Positions 8,834-18,206 of a DNA stretch of 64,000 nt are shown piece by piece. This DNA comes from JANQPX01 sp039197065. GTDB lineage: Bacteria; Pseudomonadota; Alphaproteobacteria; Geminicoccales; Geminicoccaceae. Position 1 is the stretch's first letter. Every line of letters starts with the position of its first letter. The position numbers and the translations under genes were made by a program. The stretch spans positions 1 through 64,000 of the forward strand of contig JBCCUL010000006.1 of NCBI GenBank assembly GCA_039197065.1, written 5' to 3'. The notes under the pieces were generated by a model. The model ran no database searches. It was not told where the DNA came from and saw only the letters and a list, made by a program, of their open reading frames with translations.

Positions 8834-10195
8834 TCAGTCGGGGAGCGACAAACCCTCAGCTTCGAGCGCCTTGGTCTGGCGTCGTTCCAGCTTCTTGACG
8901 TCGAAGCCGTCGATCAATTCCATGAACAGCCGATGCCAGTTGATCTTGGCGCCGAGATGCATGAAGACCGAGCCCAATCCGATGGCGGCGCGGTCCATCA
9001 GGACGAACTCGCGCGGCGGGGTGACGCCGCCGATCTCCCGAAGCTTGCCGTGCACATTCTCGGCGACCTCTCGGCCGTAAGCGCCGGAGTTGGTCTCCTC
9101 GATCAGCCGCGGCTTGTCCTCCATCAGCGGGGCGTAGACGAACGCCGCCCAGATATTGAGGGTGTCGATCACCTCGTGCCTGAGATCGGTGAAGCCCCAG
9201 GTCTCGTAGGCATGGACCGCGAGATCGCGATCGCCGTCCTTGAGCGCATAATAGAGATCGATGATGCCCTTCACCAAGGTCGGGCGAAACACCCGGATGC
9301 AGCCGAAATCCAGAAGGTTGATGTTCTGATCTTCGCGCGCCGCATAATTGCCGAGATGGGGATCGCCGTGGATCACGGCATATTCGTAGAGCGGGACATA
9401 CCAGGCGCGGAACATGTTGTAGGCGAGCCGATCCCGATCCTCCTGGCTGGCGTCCTTGAAGTCCATGAGCTTGCGCCCGTCCAGCCAGGTCATGGTCAAC
9501 AGCCGATTGGTCGAGAGATCGTCGATCACGTCAGGCACGTGGATCGACTTTTCCTTCGTCAGCATGCGCCGATAAAGCGCCATATGCCGGGCTTCGCGCC
9601 GGTAATCCAGCTCCTCGCGCAGCCGCTCGGCCAGTTCCTCATAGATCCGTTCCGGATTGATCGACGGATCATAGCGCCGATAGATCGAGAAGATCAGCCG
9701 AAGCTGGGTAAGATCCGCCTCGACCGCACTCTCGATACCCGGATATTGCAGCTTGCATGCGAGGGCGCGGCCCTCATCCGTTGACTTGGCTCGGTGGACT
9801 TGGCCGAGGGACGCTGCGTGCGCGGCATCCAGCTCGAATTCCTCGAACTTGGACTTCCAGTCCGGGCCGAGTTCCGAGGCCATGCGGCGACGAACGAACG
9901 GGCGGCCCATCGGGGGCGCCTGAGACTGCAGCTGGGCAAGCTCAGCCGCATATTCCTTAGGCAGTGCATCGGGAATGGTCGCCAGGAGCTGGGCGACTTT
10001 CATCAAGGGGCCCTTCAGCCCGCCAAGCGCCTGTTTCAGCTCCTCGGCATGCTGTCCCTTGTCGATCTTCATGCCCAGGAACTGCGAGCCGGCGAGACGC
10101 GCCGCCAGCCCACTCATGGTGCCGCCGACCTGGGCATAGCGCCTGACACGGCCGGTGAGGGTGTTTTCTACCCGGTCACGCGAACGTTCACTCAT
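8834..10195 (-). CDS. ABC1/UbiB-family atypical kinase
   Basis: A 453-residue protein-kinase-like protein of the ABC1/COQ8/UbiB family. Visible are the KxGQ-like motif written KVAQ (with Ala instead of Gly) near residue 66, the Ala-rich nucleotide loop HAASLGQVH, the catalytic loop VIHGDPHLGNY and the metal-binding LLDFGCIRVF. UbiB/COQ8 members support ubiquinone synthesis, and this cytosolic branch is less well studied. It has no C-terminal membrane helices. Its ATG overlaps the pepF stop (ATGA, 10192-10195), so the two are translationally coupled. Confidence 0.88.
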   Translation of the reverse strand: MSERSRDRVENTLTGRVRRYAQVGGTMSGLAARLAGSQFLGMKIDKGQHAEELKQALGGLKGPLMKVAQLLATIPDALPKEYAAELAQLQSQAPPMGRPFVRRRMASELGPDWKSKFEEFELDAAHAASLGQVHRAKSTDEGRALACKLQYPGIESAVEADLTQLRLIFSIYRRYDPSINPERIYEELAERLREELDYRREARHMALYRRMLTKEKSIHVPDVIDDLSTNRLLTMTWLDGRKLMDFKDASQEDRDRLAYNMFRAWYVPLYEYAVIHGDPHLGNYAAREDQNINLLDFGCIRVFRPTLVKGIIDLYYALKDGDRDLAVHAYETWGFTDLRHEVIDTLNIWAAFVYAPLMEDKPRLIEETNSGAYGREVAENVHGKLREIGGVTPPREFVLMDRAAIGLGSVFMHLGAKINWHRLFMELIDGFDVKKLERRQTKALEAEGLSLPD

Positions 10196-12015
10196 GCGGC
10201 CGCGCCGGCCTCTTGTTCGAGGCGATCGATCAGGCCTTCGACCACGCCGAGCCCTTTACTCCAGAAGTTCGGATCGGTGGCGTCCAGGCCGAAGGGTGCG
10301 AGCAGTTCCTGGTGCCGAAGTGTGCCGCCTGCCGCCAGCAGGTCATGATAGCGCTCCTGAAAGCCGTCCGGCTCCGACTGATAGACGGCGTAGAGCGAAT
10401 TCACGAGGCAATCGCCGAAGGCGTAGGCGTAAACGTAGAACGGCACGTGGATGAAGTGTGGGATATAGCTCCAAAAGACCTTGTAGCCTTCTTCGAAATT
10501 GAAGGCGGGGCCAAGGCTCTCGGTCTGGACAGCCATCCAGATCTCGCCCAGCTCGTCCGGGGTGAGTTCGGCTTTCTTCCTGGCGTCATGCACCCGGCGC
10601 TCGAAATCGACGAAGGCGATCTGCCGAACCACCGTATTGAGCGCATCCTCCACCTTGCCGGCCAGCAGCAGGCGACGCTGCACCGGATCGCTCTCCGCCT
10701 TCAGCACCGACTGAAAGGTCAGCTGCTCCCCAAAGACCGACGCGGTTTCTGCCAGTGTCAATGGTGTGCCGGCCATGAGGGGGCCTTGCTTGCCGGCCAG
10801 AACCTGATGGACGCCGTGGCCGAGTTCATGGGCAAGCGTCATGACATCGCGTGGGCGCCCCTGATAGTTCATCAGCACATAGGGGTGAGCGCTCGGCACG
10901 GTCGGGTGGCAAAAGGCGCCGGCGTCCTTGCCGGGCCTCGGCGGCGCATCGATCCATCGGTCGGTGAAGAAGCGATCGACGATGTCGGCGAGCTTGGGCG
11001 AGAAGCCGCGATAGGCGTCCAGCACGATCACCTTGGCATCGTCCCAGGCGATGCGCTTGTCGCTGTCTTCCGGCAGCGGCGCATTGCGGTCCCAATATTC
11101 GAGCTTCTCCAGACCCATCCATTTCGCTTTGTACTGATAATATCTGTGGGCCAGGCGCGGGTACGCGCTCTTGGTGGCGTCGATCAGCGCGTCCACCACC
11201 TCGTCTTCCACCTGATTGGCGAGATTGCGGGACGAGATCGGCCGCTGGAACTTTCGCCAGTCATCCTCGATCTGCTTGTCCTTGGCGAGTGTGTTGGTGA
11301 TCAGCGCAAACAGGCTGATCTGGCTTTGCAGCGTCTCGGCGACGGACCGCCCGGCGGCCTCGCGCTTGGAGCGGTCCTTGTCGGACAGAAGATCGAAAAT
11401 CTCTGCCGACGTCAGGTCCTTGCCATCCAGCGGAAAGCGGATGCGTGCCATGGTCTCGTCGAACAGGCGGTTCCAGGCAGCCCGGCCGGTGATCGATTTT
11501 TCATGCAGGACACGCTCGATCTCGTCATCGAGCTGATGGGGCCGAAAGCTGCGCACGTCCCGAAACCATGGACGGTAACGGGCCAGTCCCTCGTCGCTGC
11601 CGATCTTGGCTTCGAGATCCGCGTCCTCGATCTTGTTGATCTCGAGCGTCACGAACAGGAGCTTGGTGCCGATGTCGTTGATACGCTCGCGCACCGTCTG
11701 AAAAAACCGGCCGATTTCGGGATCATCGGATTTCGCCGCGTTCAGCAGCGAGGCGTAGCTGTAGACGCGTCCAAGCTTGTCCTCGATCTCTTCATACTTC
11801 GCGATGAAGGCGGCGAGCGCAGCGCCGTCCATGCTCGCAAGCTTGCCCTGCGCTTCCTTGATCAGCCCATCGGCGCTGTTATCGGCGTGTTTAAGGTCGC
11901 GCTCGATCTCCGGCGCGTTCATGTCGCTGTAGAGGTCCGAGAGATCCCAGACCGGCAGGTCGGCCTCCAATGTTACGGCTTCTTGCTGTTCGGCCTGCTG
12001 ACGGGTCGGGATCAT
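10192..12015 (-). CDS. pepF: M3-family oligoendopeptidase F
   Basis: A 607-residue zinc metallopeptidase of the PepF/thimet family. The catalytic HELGH motif lies near residue 394 in LAHELGHGVHQVLAG, and the third ligand region is LTLAETASVFGEQL about 25 residues later. It has the N-terminal PepF domain (LPVWDLSDLYSDMNAPEIER) and no signal peptide, so it should degrade short peptides in the cytoplasm. Length is typical. It is the first gene of a two-gene unit with the ABC1-type kinase. Confidence 0.95.
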   Translation of the reverse strand: MIPTRQQAEQQEAVTLEADLPVWDLSDLYSDMNAPEIERDLKHADNSADGLIKEAQGKLASMDGAALAAFIAKYEEIEDKLGRVYSYASLLNAAKSDDPEIGRFFQTVRERINDIGTKLLFVTLEINKIEDADLEAKIGSDEGLARYRPWFRDVRSFRPHQLDDEIERVLHEKSITGRAAWNRLFDETMARIRFPLDGKDLTSAEIFDLLSDKDRSKREAAGRSVAETLQSQISLFALITNTLAKDKQIEDDWRKFQRPISSRNLANQVEDEVVDALIDATKSAYPRLAHRYYQYKAKWMGLEKLEYWDRNAPLPEDSDKRIAWDDAKVIVLDAYRGFSPKLADIVDRFFTDRWIDAPPRPGKDAGAFCHPTVPSAHPYVLMNYQGRPRDVMTLAHELGHGVHQVLAGKQGPLMAGTPLTLAETASVFGEQLTFQSVLKAESDPVQRRLLLAGKVEDALNTVVRQIAFVDFERRVHDARKKAELTPDELGEIWMAVQTESLGPAFNFEEGYKVFWSYIPHFIHVPFYVYAYAFGDCLVNSLYAVYQSEPDGFQERYHDLLAAGGTLRHQELLAPFGLDATDPNFWSKGLGVVEGLIDRLEQEAGAAA

Positions 12016-12210
12016 GCGGTTTCTCCGAAGAAATCATGCTGCGCTTGCTGGTCATATAAGAAGCCATGCTGGTCAATCCAGCCGCAAAGCTTTATCACGT
12101 TGCAATCAAGACGTTTAAGCGCGACAGCACAAAGCACAGAGGCGTTGATCCAAACAATGGCCGCGTTGGCCTGAACAACGTCATGGGTTGGACGAGAGGC
12201 GGGAGACATC

Positions 12211-14013
12211 ATGGCGACACCGGATTTCGGTCGTAATCTGGTCGACCTTTTCGAAAAATCGGCGGCGCTCGGCGGTGACAAGCCATTCCTCTGGGGCAAG
12301 GTGGACGGCAGATACCGTCCCTGGTCCTGGACGATGGTGCAAAACACGGTGCATCGCCTCGCCAAGGCGTTGCGCGCCAAAGGCTTGAAGCCGGGCGATC
12401 GCGTCCTGCTGGTGAGCGAAAATCGTCCAGAGTGGCCGATCGTCGACCTGGCCATCCTGCGCGCCGGCGGCGTCACCGTGCCCGCCTACACCACCAACAC
12501 CGAGGACGACCACCTCCATCTCCTGACCAATAGCGGTGCGACCATCGTCGTGGTCTCCGGCAGCAAGCTCGCCAAGCCGCTCCTGCCGGCGATCGCCAAA
12601 GCCGGCAGCGTCAAGCTCTTGCTGTCTATCGACGAGATGGAGCCTGCAGCCGGCAAGGGCCTGGAGGCCATCGGCTGGGAAGCGGCGCTCAAATTCGGCG
12701 ACAACGCCGCCGACTTTGCGGACGATCCGGCAGAGACCATCAAAGCCGACGACCTCGCCTGCCTGATCTATACCTCCGGCACCGGCGGCAAGCCGAAAGG
12801 CGTGATGCTCTCCCACGGCAACGTCCAGTCCAATGTCAAAAGCGCTTATGCTATTTTGAAAGAGCTCGGCCTCGGCGACGAGGTCTTCCTCTCCTTCCTC
12901 CCCCTGTCCCACGCCTATGAGCACACGGCCGGCCTCTTCCTGCCGATCGCGATCAATGCCGAGATCTACTATGCCGAGGGCATCGAGACCCTCTCGACCA
13001 ATCTCACCGAGGCGCGCCCGACGATCATGGCCTGCGTGCCCCGTCTCTACGAGGTGATGCGCCAGCGCATCCTGAACGGCATCAGCCGTCAGACGGGTCT
13101 GAAGCCCAAACTTTTCTCGAAAGCCGTCGACATCGGTTCGCGGGCTTACGAAGATCCAAGCGCCCTCTCCTTCACGGATCGGCTGCTGAACCCGCTGCTC
13201 GACCGCCTGGTGCGTGGAAAAGTCAAAGAACGATTCGGCGGGCGGATGAAGGCGATGGTCTCCGGCGGTGCCCCCCTCAATTACGATGTCGGCCTCTTCT
13301 TCACCGCGCTCGGCCTGCCGCTGTTTCAGGGCTATGGGCAAACCGAATGCTCGCCGGTCATCAGCTGCAACCGGCCCGACAAGGTGAAGCTCAAAACGGT
13401 CGGCCCGGCGCTTCCCGGCATCGAGGTGCGCTTCGGCGAGGACAACGAGATCCTGGTCAGGGGCGATGCCGTGATGCAGGGCTACTGGCAGGACGAGGCC
13501 TCGACCAAAAGCACGCTGATCGACGGCTGGCTGCATACCGGCGATGTCGGCGTGATGGATGAGGACGGCTTCATCCAGATCACCGATCGTAAGCGCGACC
13601 TGATCGTCAATTCCGGCGGCGACAACATCGCCCCACAGCGAGTCGAAGGCATCGCCACCCTCGAACCCGAGATCGAACAGGTCCTGGTTTACGGCGACAA
13701 ACGCCCGCATCTGGTGGCGCTCATCGTCCCGGACAAGGACTTCATCACCGCCTATGCCAAAGCCGAAGGCAAGAACAGCAACCTCGCCACGCTTGCCGAT
13801 GACAAGGACTTTCAAGACGTGATCAGCGCCGCGATCAAGCGCGTCAACAACCGCCTATCCCCGATCGAACGCATCCGCCGCTTCAAGATCATGGCCGAGC
13901 CCTTCTCCATCGAAAACGGCATGATGACGCCGACCATGAAATTGAAACGCCAGGTGATCTACCGCGACTTTGAAGAGACGATCGCGGAACTCTACAAGGG
14001 GCGTGTGGGGTAG
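12211..14013 (+). CDS. Long-chain fatty acid-CoA ligase (AMP-forming)
   Basis: A 600-residue adenylate-forming enzyme that activates a fatty acid via acyl-AMP to acyl-CoA. The P-loop YTSGTGGKPKGVMLSH is near residue 187, followed by GYGQTECSPV near 375, the GWLHTGDVGVMDEDG motif near 440 and ITDRKRDLIVNSGGDNI, the hinge region. It is closest in type to the FadD15/FACL bacterial group with the SFTDRLLNPLLDRLV insertion. It is divergent from pepF. Chain-length preference cannot be read from sequence. Confidence 0.92.
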   Translation: MATPDFGRNLVDLFEKSAALGGDKPFLWGKVDGRYRPWSWTMVQNTVHRLAKALRAKGLKPGDRVLLVSENRPEWPIVDLAILRAGGVTVPAYTTNTEDDHLHLLTNSGATIVVVSGSKLAKPLLPAIAKAGSVKLLLSIDEMEPAAGKGLEAIGWEAALKFGDNAADFADDPAETIKADDLACLIYTSGTGGKPKGVMLSHGNVQSNVKSAYAILKELGLGDEVFLSFLPLSHAYEHTAGLFLPIAINAEIYYAEGIETLSTNLTEARPTIMACVPRLYEVMRQRILNGISRQTGLKPKLFSKAVDIGSRAYEDPSALSFTDRLLNPLLDRLVRGKVKERFGGRMKAMVSGGAPLNYDVGLFFTALGLPLFQGYGQTECSPVISCNRPDKVKLKTVGPALPGIEVRFGEDNEILVRGDAVMQGYWQDEASTKSTLIDGWLHTGDVGVMDEDGFIQITDRKRDLIVNSGGDNIAPQRVEGIATLEPEIEQVLVYGDKRPHLVALIVPDKDFITAYAKAEGKNSNLATLADDKDFQDVISAAIKRVNNRLSPIERIRRFKIMAEPFSIENGMMTPTMKLKRQVIYRDFEETIAELYKGRVG

Positions 14014-14364
14014 CGTTGCCTCACCACCCAGATAGGTGCGATCTGCTCCTTCGAGGAAGAAATAGGCTTGGCGGCAGCCGCAGCCCTACCACCATTGATC
14101 AAGCTGTTGCTGGATCAGTTCGGCTGGTGATTCCGCTCACATTCAAAAATTTGCAAAAGGAAGAATGATCAAGGCATGGGGCCTAAGTCGTTGGTCTGAT
14201 TGATATCATCTTTCCGGCTATCTCCGGAAACCTGATCTTTGATAAAGGTGTCAGCAGCCGAGCCGTCAAAAAAGCGGCACTGTGATGACCATTCGAACTC
14301 TGCTGAGTTGACTTGGAGTTTGAGACTTATATCGAAATCTCCTTTATTTCGGAAAGCCTAGTGA
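14014..14364. other. Intergenic stretch without a convincing gene
   Basis: About 350 bp between the acyl-CoA ligase and the small membrane-protein gene. Base composition drops relative to the neighbours. The frame of the ligase continues open for about 32 codons past its TAG (to the TGA near 14130), but there is no start codon or ribosome site that would support a gene. I see no clear terminator. Confidence 0.5.
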
Positions 14365-14751
14365 ATGCTAAAGCAAGTAACACGTTTCTTTTCGTTGATC
14401 TACCGACAGGCGATGGCCATGGGAAACGCTGTTCCTCGGAAGGAACGCTGGAGAGCTTACATCCCGGCGGTCGCTGGTATCCTGGGTTTAGCGCTTTCTT
14501 CGGCGATCACATTTTTTGAGCCGGATATCGAATCGTGGCGGTCGATTGCAGGATGGTCCATGATCGGTATGAGTACATTTTGCATAGTCATTGGTATTGG
14601 ATGGATTCACGGCCATCACGTCGACATGGCGGATCGGGACGACTTAGAAGAGACCCTGTACTCGGAAGGTAAGAGCTATATTGGAATAGCTTTTAGCGCC
14701 GCTGTCATCATGCCGCCTTTGATCCGACTGATTTTCGGACCGTTCGAATAG
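14365..14751 (+). CDS. Small integral membrane protein, unknown
   Basis: A 128-residue protein with three predicted membrane segments: about residues 31-51 (YIPAVAGILGLALSSAITFF), 58-80 (SIAGWSMIGMSTFCIVIGIG) and 103-124 (YIGIAFSAAVIMPPLIRLIF). I recognise no family. An alternative start is the Met at residue 17 or 19. It is convergent with the repetitive gene at 14794-15978, with 42 bp between the stops. The local composition is more AT-rich than the flanking housekeeping genes, which fits recent acquisition. Confidence 0.6.
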   Translation: MLKQVTRFFSLIYRQAMAMGNAVPRKERWRAYIPAVAGILGLALSSAITFFEPDIESWRSIAGWSMIGMSTFCIVIGIGWIHGHHVDMADRDDLEETLYSEGKSYIGIAFSAAVIMPPLIRLIFGPFE

Positions 14752-14793
14752 AAAGACTCAAAGGCCGTATTCTCCAGCAAGTGGGGATTACGG

Positions 14794-15978
14794 TTACGAA
14801 CTAGGCTTATCGGAAGACTGATCGTCTCGATTTTCTTTGTCACCTCCGAAGAAGAGATCGATAGTGGCGTCCACAGCATTGTCGATGAACGAACCATCGT
14901 AAGCGATGCTTAGGGTCGTGCTGCCTGCAGCGGCACCCAATCCGGTCCCAAGAGGTGCAGCGGCACCGCCGGTAGGAACGCCTGCAACAACACCTCCTAC
15001 GGCCCCGCCAATAAACCCGCCGACTGCTGCTACCGCAAGGTCGTCCAAGCTCTTGACCGCGCCGACGGCCGCGGCCCCAGCTTTCTCGCCCGGCTTGGCA
15101 TTCATTGTAGCTTCGAGAGTCTCGGCCGCAGACCCTGCGAATCTGCCACCCGGCCCGGCGAAACGACTGGCTTTATCCAGCGCACGTGCTATGTCGTCAG
15201 CGTCGCCAATACTCACATGCTTGGCAAGAGCCGCGCCGGCATCTAGAACTCCGTTCGACAGTGCGGCAATGTCATTCACGTTTCCGCTGAATTGATAGTC
15301 TGGCGGACCTTCGGCAAACCCGAATCCGTCGTCCGTGGTAGCGCCACCACCATCACCTGGGGTGGTGGTGTCTGGATCCTTTCTCGTGCGTCCCAGCGCC
15401 GTATTGACACCGTCGTCGATCCCACCAGCAAGGCTTCCATCAATCGGCCCACCTGAAGCCCCTAGCCCGCTGAACTCATTCGCCGGATGGTTCGCATCGG
15501 CTGCGGTCAACCCCGCATTCACACCATCATCGATACCGCCGGAAAGGTTGTCATCCGGTCCATAGCCGCGGTGGCTATTTCGGCTGTCATTGCCGGAGAG
15601 CGTTTTGTCGGTCGGTCCGCCTGAAGCGTCGAGACCACTGAACTCGTTGGCGGGGTGGCTTTCCGCCGCCGCCCGGGCTGCGTCGGCGGCGGCGCTGCTG
15701 CTGGCGTCCTTATCATCGGGCCGGTCGGTCGTATTGCCATCGTCCTCGTTATCGACGGTGGTCGCCGTATCCGTGACGCCGGCGGCTGCACGATCGGGCC
15801 GGTTGGCGTTGTCCATGGCGCGCTCGAAGGACTCCGCCTTTTCTGCCTTGGATTCCCTGTCTTCGCTCGCGCCGCCGCGATTATTGTCATTGTCCGACCG
15901 GCTAGGCGCATCCCTGCCAAAACCACCCTCAGCCGCTGCGTTCCCGGGCATCAAATCTCTCCAATAAAATCTATTCAT
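14794..15978 (-). CDS. Repetitive, low-complexity protein with Gly-rich C-terminal segment
   Basis: This 394-residue protein has no recognised family. Residues 1-130 are highly charged and Asn/Asp/Ser/Ala-rich. Two imperfect repeats follow, each built from HPANEFSGL-x-ASGGP and GGIDDGVN blocks, near residues 90-140 and 150-185. The C-terminal part (about 250-375) turns apolar and glycine-rich, with GGFIGGAVGGVVAGV and GTGLGAAAGSTTLSIAYDGS. This resembles the glycine-zipper or channel-forming tails of some secreted toxins, but that is only an analogy. No signal peptide is present. It could be a secreted or polymorphic toxin or a structural protein. Confidence 0.6.
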   Translation of the reverse strand: MNRFYWRDLMPGNAAAEGGFGRDAPSRSDNDNNRGGASEDRESKAEKAESFERAMDNANRPDRAAAGVTDTATTVDNEDDGNTTDRPDDKDASSSAAADAARAAAESHPANEFSGLDASGGPTDKTLSGNDSRNSHRGYGPDDNLSGGIDDGVNAGLTAADANHPANEFSGLGASGGPIDGSLAGGIDDGVNTALGRTRKDPDTTTPGDGGGATTDDGFGFAEGPPDYQFSGNVNDIAALSNGVLDAGAALAKHVSIGDADDIARALDKASRFAGPGGRFAGSAAETLEATMNAKPGEKAGAAAVGAVKSLDDLAVAAVGGFIGGAVGGVVAGVPTGGAAAPLGTGLGAAAGSTTLSIAYDGSFIDNAVDATIDLFFGGDKENRDDQSSDKPSS

Positions 15979-16175
15979 TCAAGTAGAGCGTAGAAGTTTC
16001 AGGAAGTAAATCCTAAGCTTAATTGAAACTCATGGCGAATGTTCATCTTCAAATTGACATTTCCAGAGATATGGATTTTGACGCAGGCTCGCGCTAGGAA
16101 GGCGCTGTTATCGGCGCTCATTGTCGGATAAGCATATCAGCTGAAATGCTCTTCGAAGCCACCCGGGACCATGCG

Positions 16176-16874
16176 ATGACATCAGCGAAGCTTACCTATT
16201 TCCGCGGCCGCGGTCGCGCCGAGACGACCAGGTGGATGCTGGCGGCGACCGATATCGCCTTCGACAACATCGCCATCGACACGCCGGAGGAGCTTTCAGC
16301 ACTTCGGGCGTCGGGCAAGCTGCCCTTCGATCAGATGCCACTCCTCGAGATCGACGGTCTCAACCTCAGCCAGTCCTCCGCCATGATCCGCTATCTCGCC
16401 CGGCGCGGCGGGCTCTATGGCAGGGATGATCGAGACGCGATGTGGTGCGACATGATCGCCGGCGTCGCTTCGGATTTCGCCGAAACCGCCATTCAAGCGC
16501 CCTTCAAGCCGAGCGCGGCTGTCGCGATCGCCGATATGGAAGCACGCTTCGCGAAGTTCGGCCCACGCTTCGAGGCGCGCATCGTCGCCCAGAGCTCCGG
16601 GTTTTGCGCATCCGACCGGATGACGTTTGCCGATGTGGTCCTCGCCGAAGCGCTCAGCGCTTATCTGGAATGGTGTCCTGCCATCCTTACGGATACGCCC
16701 CATCTGGAGCGCCTCCATCGGACGGTGATCGACAATCCGGGCATCGCCGGCTATCTGGCCTCGGATCGCCGTTACCCGAAGCCGGACGCCGATTACGTGA
16801 TCGCCGCAGCCCGCGTCCTCGAGCGCGCCCTTCCGCCCCACATGCCGGATCCCGATCGCTTCGTCGTCCGATGA
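16176..16874 (+). CDS. Glutathione S-transferase-like protein (sigma-class-like)
   Basis: A 232-residue two-domain GST. The thioredoxin-like N-terminal domain begins LTYFRGRGRAETTRWMLAA, typical of the sigma/pi/alpha-like bacterial group, with the cis-Pro/glutathione segment DQMPLLEIDGLNLSQSSAMI near 50-70. The helical C-terminal domain has the N-cap box DRMTFADVVLAEAL. The ATG at 16176 gives the family N-terminus. An in-frame ATG at 16146 would add ten residues without homology. It is convergent with dctM. The substrate is unknown. Confidence 0.85.
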   Translation: MTSAKLTYFRGRGRAETTRWMLAATDIAFDNIAIDTPEELSALRASGKLPFDQMPLLEIDGLNLSQSSAMIRYLARRGGLYGRDDRDAMWCDMIAGVASDFAETAIQAPFKPSAAVAIADMEARFAKFGPRFEARIVAQSSGFCASDRMTFADVVLAEALSAYLEWCPAILTDTPHLERLHRTVIDNPGIAGYLASDRRYPKPDADYVIAAARVLERALPPHMPDPDRFVVR

Positions 16875-16910
16875 TCCGCGTGACTTGAGACGCTGCACCT
16901 GCGCAGGTCA

Positions 16911-18206
16911 TCAGCCGAGATAGCCGAACATCCGGGGCAGGAAAAGGACGAGGCCGGGCTGAAGGATCATCGCGATCAGCGCAATGATCAGCACCAGGAG
17001 AAACGGGATCACCTCACGGATGATCTCGCCAAGCGGGATGCGCGTCACGGCGTTGATCACGAACAACAGAATGCCGTAGGGCGGCGTGATCAGGCCGATC
17101 ATGCAGTTGACCACGGCAACCACGCCGAAATGGACGAAGTCGATGCCGAGCTCCCGGCAGGTCGGCAGGAAGAGCGGGATGATCACCAGGATGAGGGTGG
17201 TGGCGTCCAGCACGCAGCCGAGGAGCAGGATCAGGATGTTGACGCCGATCAGGAAGACGAGCGGGGAGACATCGAGGCCGACCATGGCATTGGCCATCAT
17301 GCCCGGGATGTTCTCTGACGCGACGATGTAATTCAGGATCAGCGCGCCACCGATCACCAGCCCTACGGCAGCAGACGACCGGGCGCTTTCGACCAGGATG
17401 CGGTAGAGATTGCCGAGCGTGAGCGCCCGGTAAAAGACGACCGCCAGGATCAGCGCGTAAAAGGCGGCGACCGCCGCCGCTTCCGTGGGCGTGGTGACAC
17501 CGCCATAGATGCCATACAGCAGGATCGCCGGCATCAAGAGGGCGGGAAAGGCGTTGATCGTCAGGGCAGGCAGTTCGCGGAACGGCACGGCGTCCTCGGT
17601 CAGAAAGCCGCGCCGGTGCGAGATGGCGTAGTTCATCGCCATCAGCACGATGCCCATCAAGAGCCCCGGCACGATGCCGCCCAGGAACAGGTAGCCGATC
17701 GACGTGTTCGATACGAGGGCGTAGAGCACCATCGGGATCGAGGGCGGGATGATCGGACCGATGGTCGCCGATGCCGCCGTGATCGCCGCCGCATAGCCGC
17801 GGGTATAGTGGCCTGACTTGGTCATCATCTCGATGATGATCTTGCCGATCCCGGCGGCATCGGCGACGGCGGAACCGGACATGCCGGAAAAGATCAGGGA
17901 CGCGACGACGTTGACGTGCCCGAGTCCGCCCTTGAAGCGGCCGACCAGCCCGACGCAAAAACGCAGCAGCCGATCGGAAATCGTGCCGGCGTTCATGATG
18001 TTGGCCGCGACGATGAAGAGCGGCACGGCCAGAAGGATGAAGCTGTTATAGAGCCCGTCCATCAGCACCTTGCCGGCGATGCCGATCCCCCCGCCGCCGA
18101 CCGCGAGATAGACAAAGGACGCCAGCAGGATCGCGAAAGCGATCGGCGTGCCGATCCCGGCCATGACGAACAGCGTCAACAGGCAAAGCGCGAATTCCAG
18201 CGTCAT
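16911..18206 (-). CDS. TRAP transporter large permease (DctM type)
   Basis: A 431-residue, about 12-helix membrane protein of the DctM family, the sodium-coupled transport subunit of TRAP transporters. Typical signatures are FSGMSGSAVADAAGIGKI, ITAASATIGPIIPPSIPMV and LITPPYGILLFV. Its start overlaps the end of dctQ by 4 bases (18203-18206), indicating translational coupling. With the DctQ and DctP genes upstream it forms a complete tripartite uptake system for an organic acid. No catabolic gene is adjacent, so the substrate is open. Confidence 0.95.
   Translation of the reverse strand: MTLEFALCLLTLFVMAGIGTPIAFAILLASFVYLAVGGGGIGIAGKVLMDGLYNSFILLAVPLFIVAANIMNAGTISDRLLRFCVGLVGRFKGGLGHVNVVASLIFSGMSGSAVADAAGIGKIIIEMMTKSGHYTRGYAAAITAASATIGPIIPPSIPMVLYALVSNTSIGYLFLGGIVPGLLMGIVLMAMNYAISHRRGFLTEDAVPFRELPALTINAFPALLMPAILLYGIYGGVTTPTEAAAVAAFYALILAVVFYRALTLGNLYRILVESARSSAAVGLVIGGALILNYIVASENIPGMMANAMVGLDVSPLVFLIGVNILILLLGCVLDATTLILVIIPLFLPTCRELGIDFVHFGVVAVVNCMIGLITPPYGILLFVINAVTRIPLGEIIREVIPFLLVLIIALIAMILQPGLVLFLPRMFGYLG

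Noticed and set aside
10213..12174. 653-residue plus-strand ORF
   Set aside because: It is antisense to pepF. High GC content keeps the opposite frame open; no start context or family supports it.
12181..13815. 544-residue minus-strand ORF
   Set aside because: Antisense to the acyl-CoA ligase, with a repetitive DQ/GE-rich pattern typical of shadow frames.
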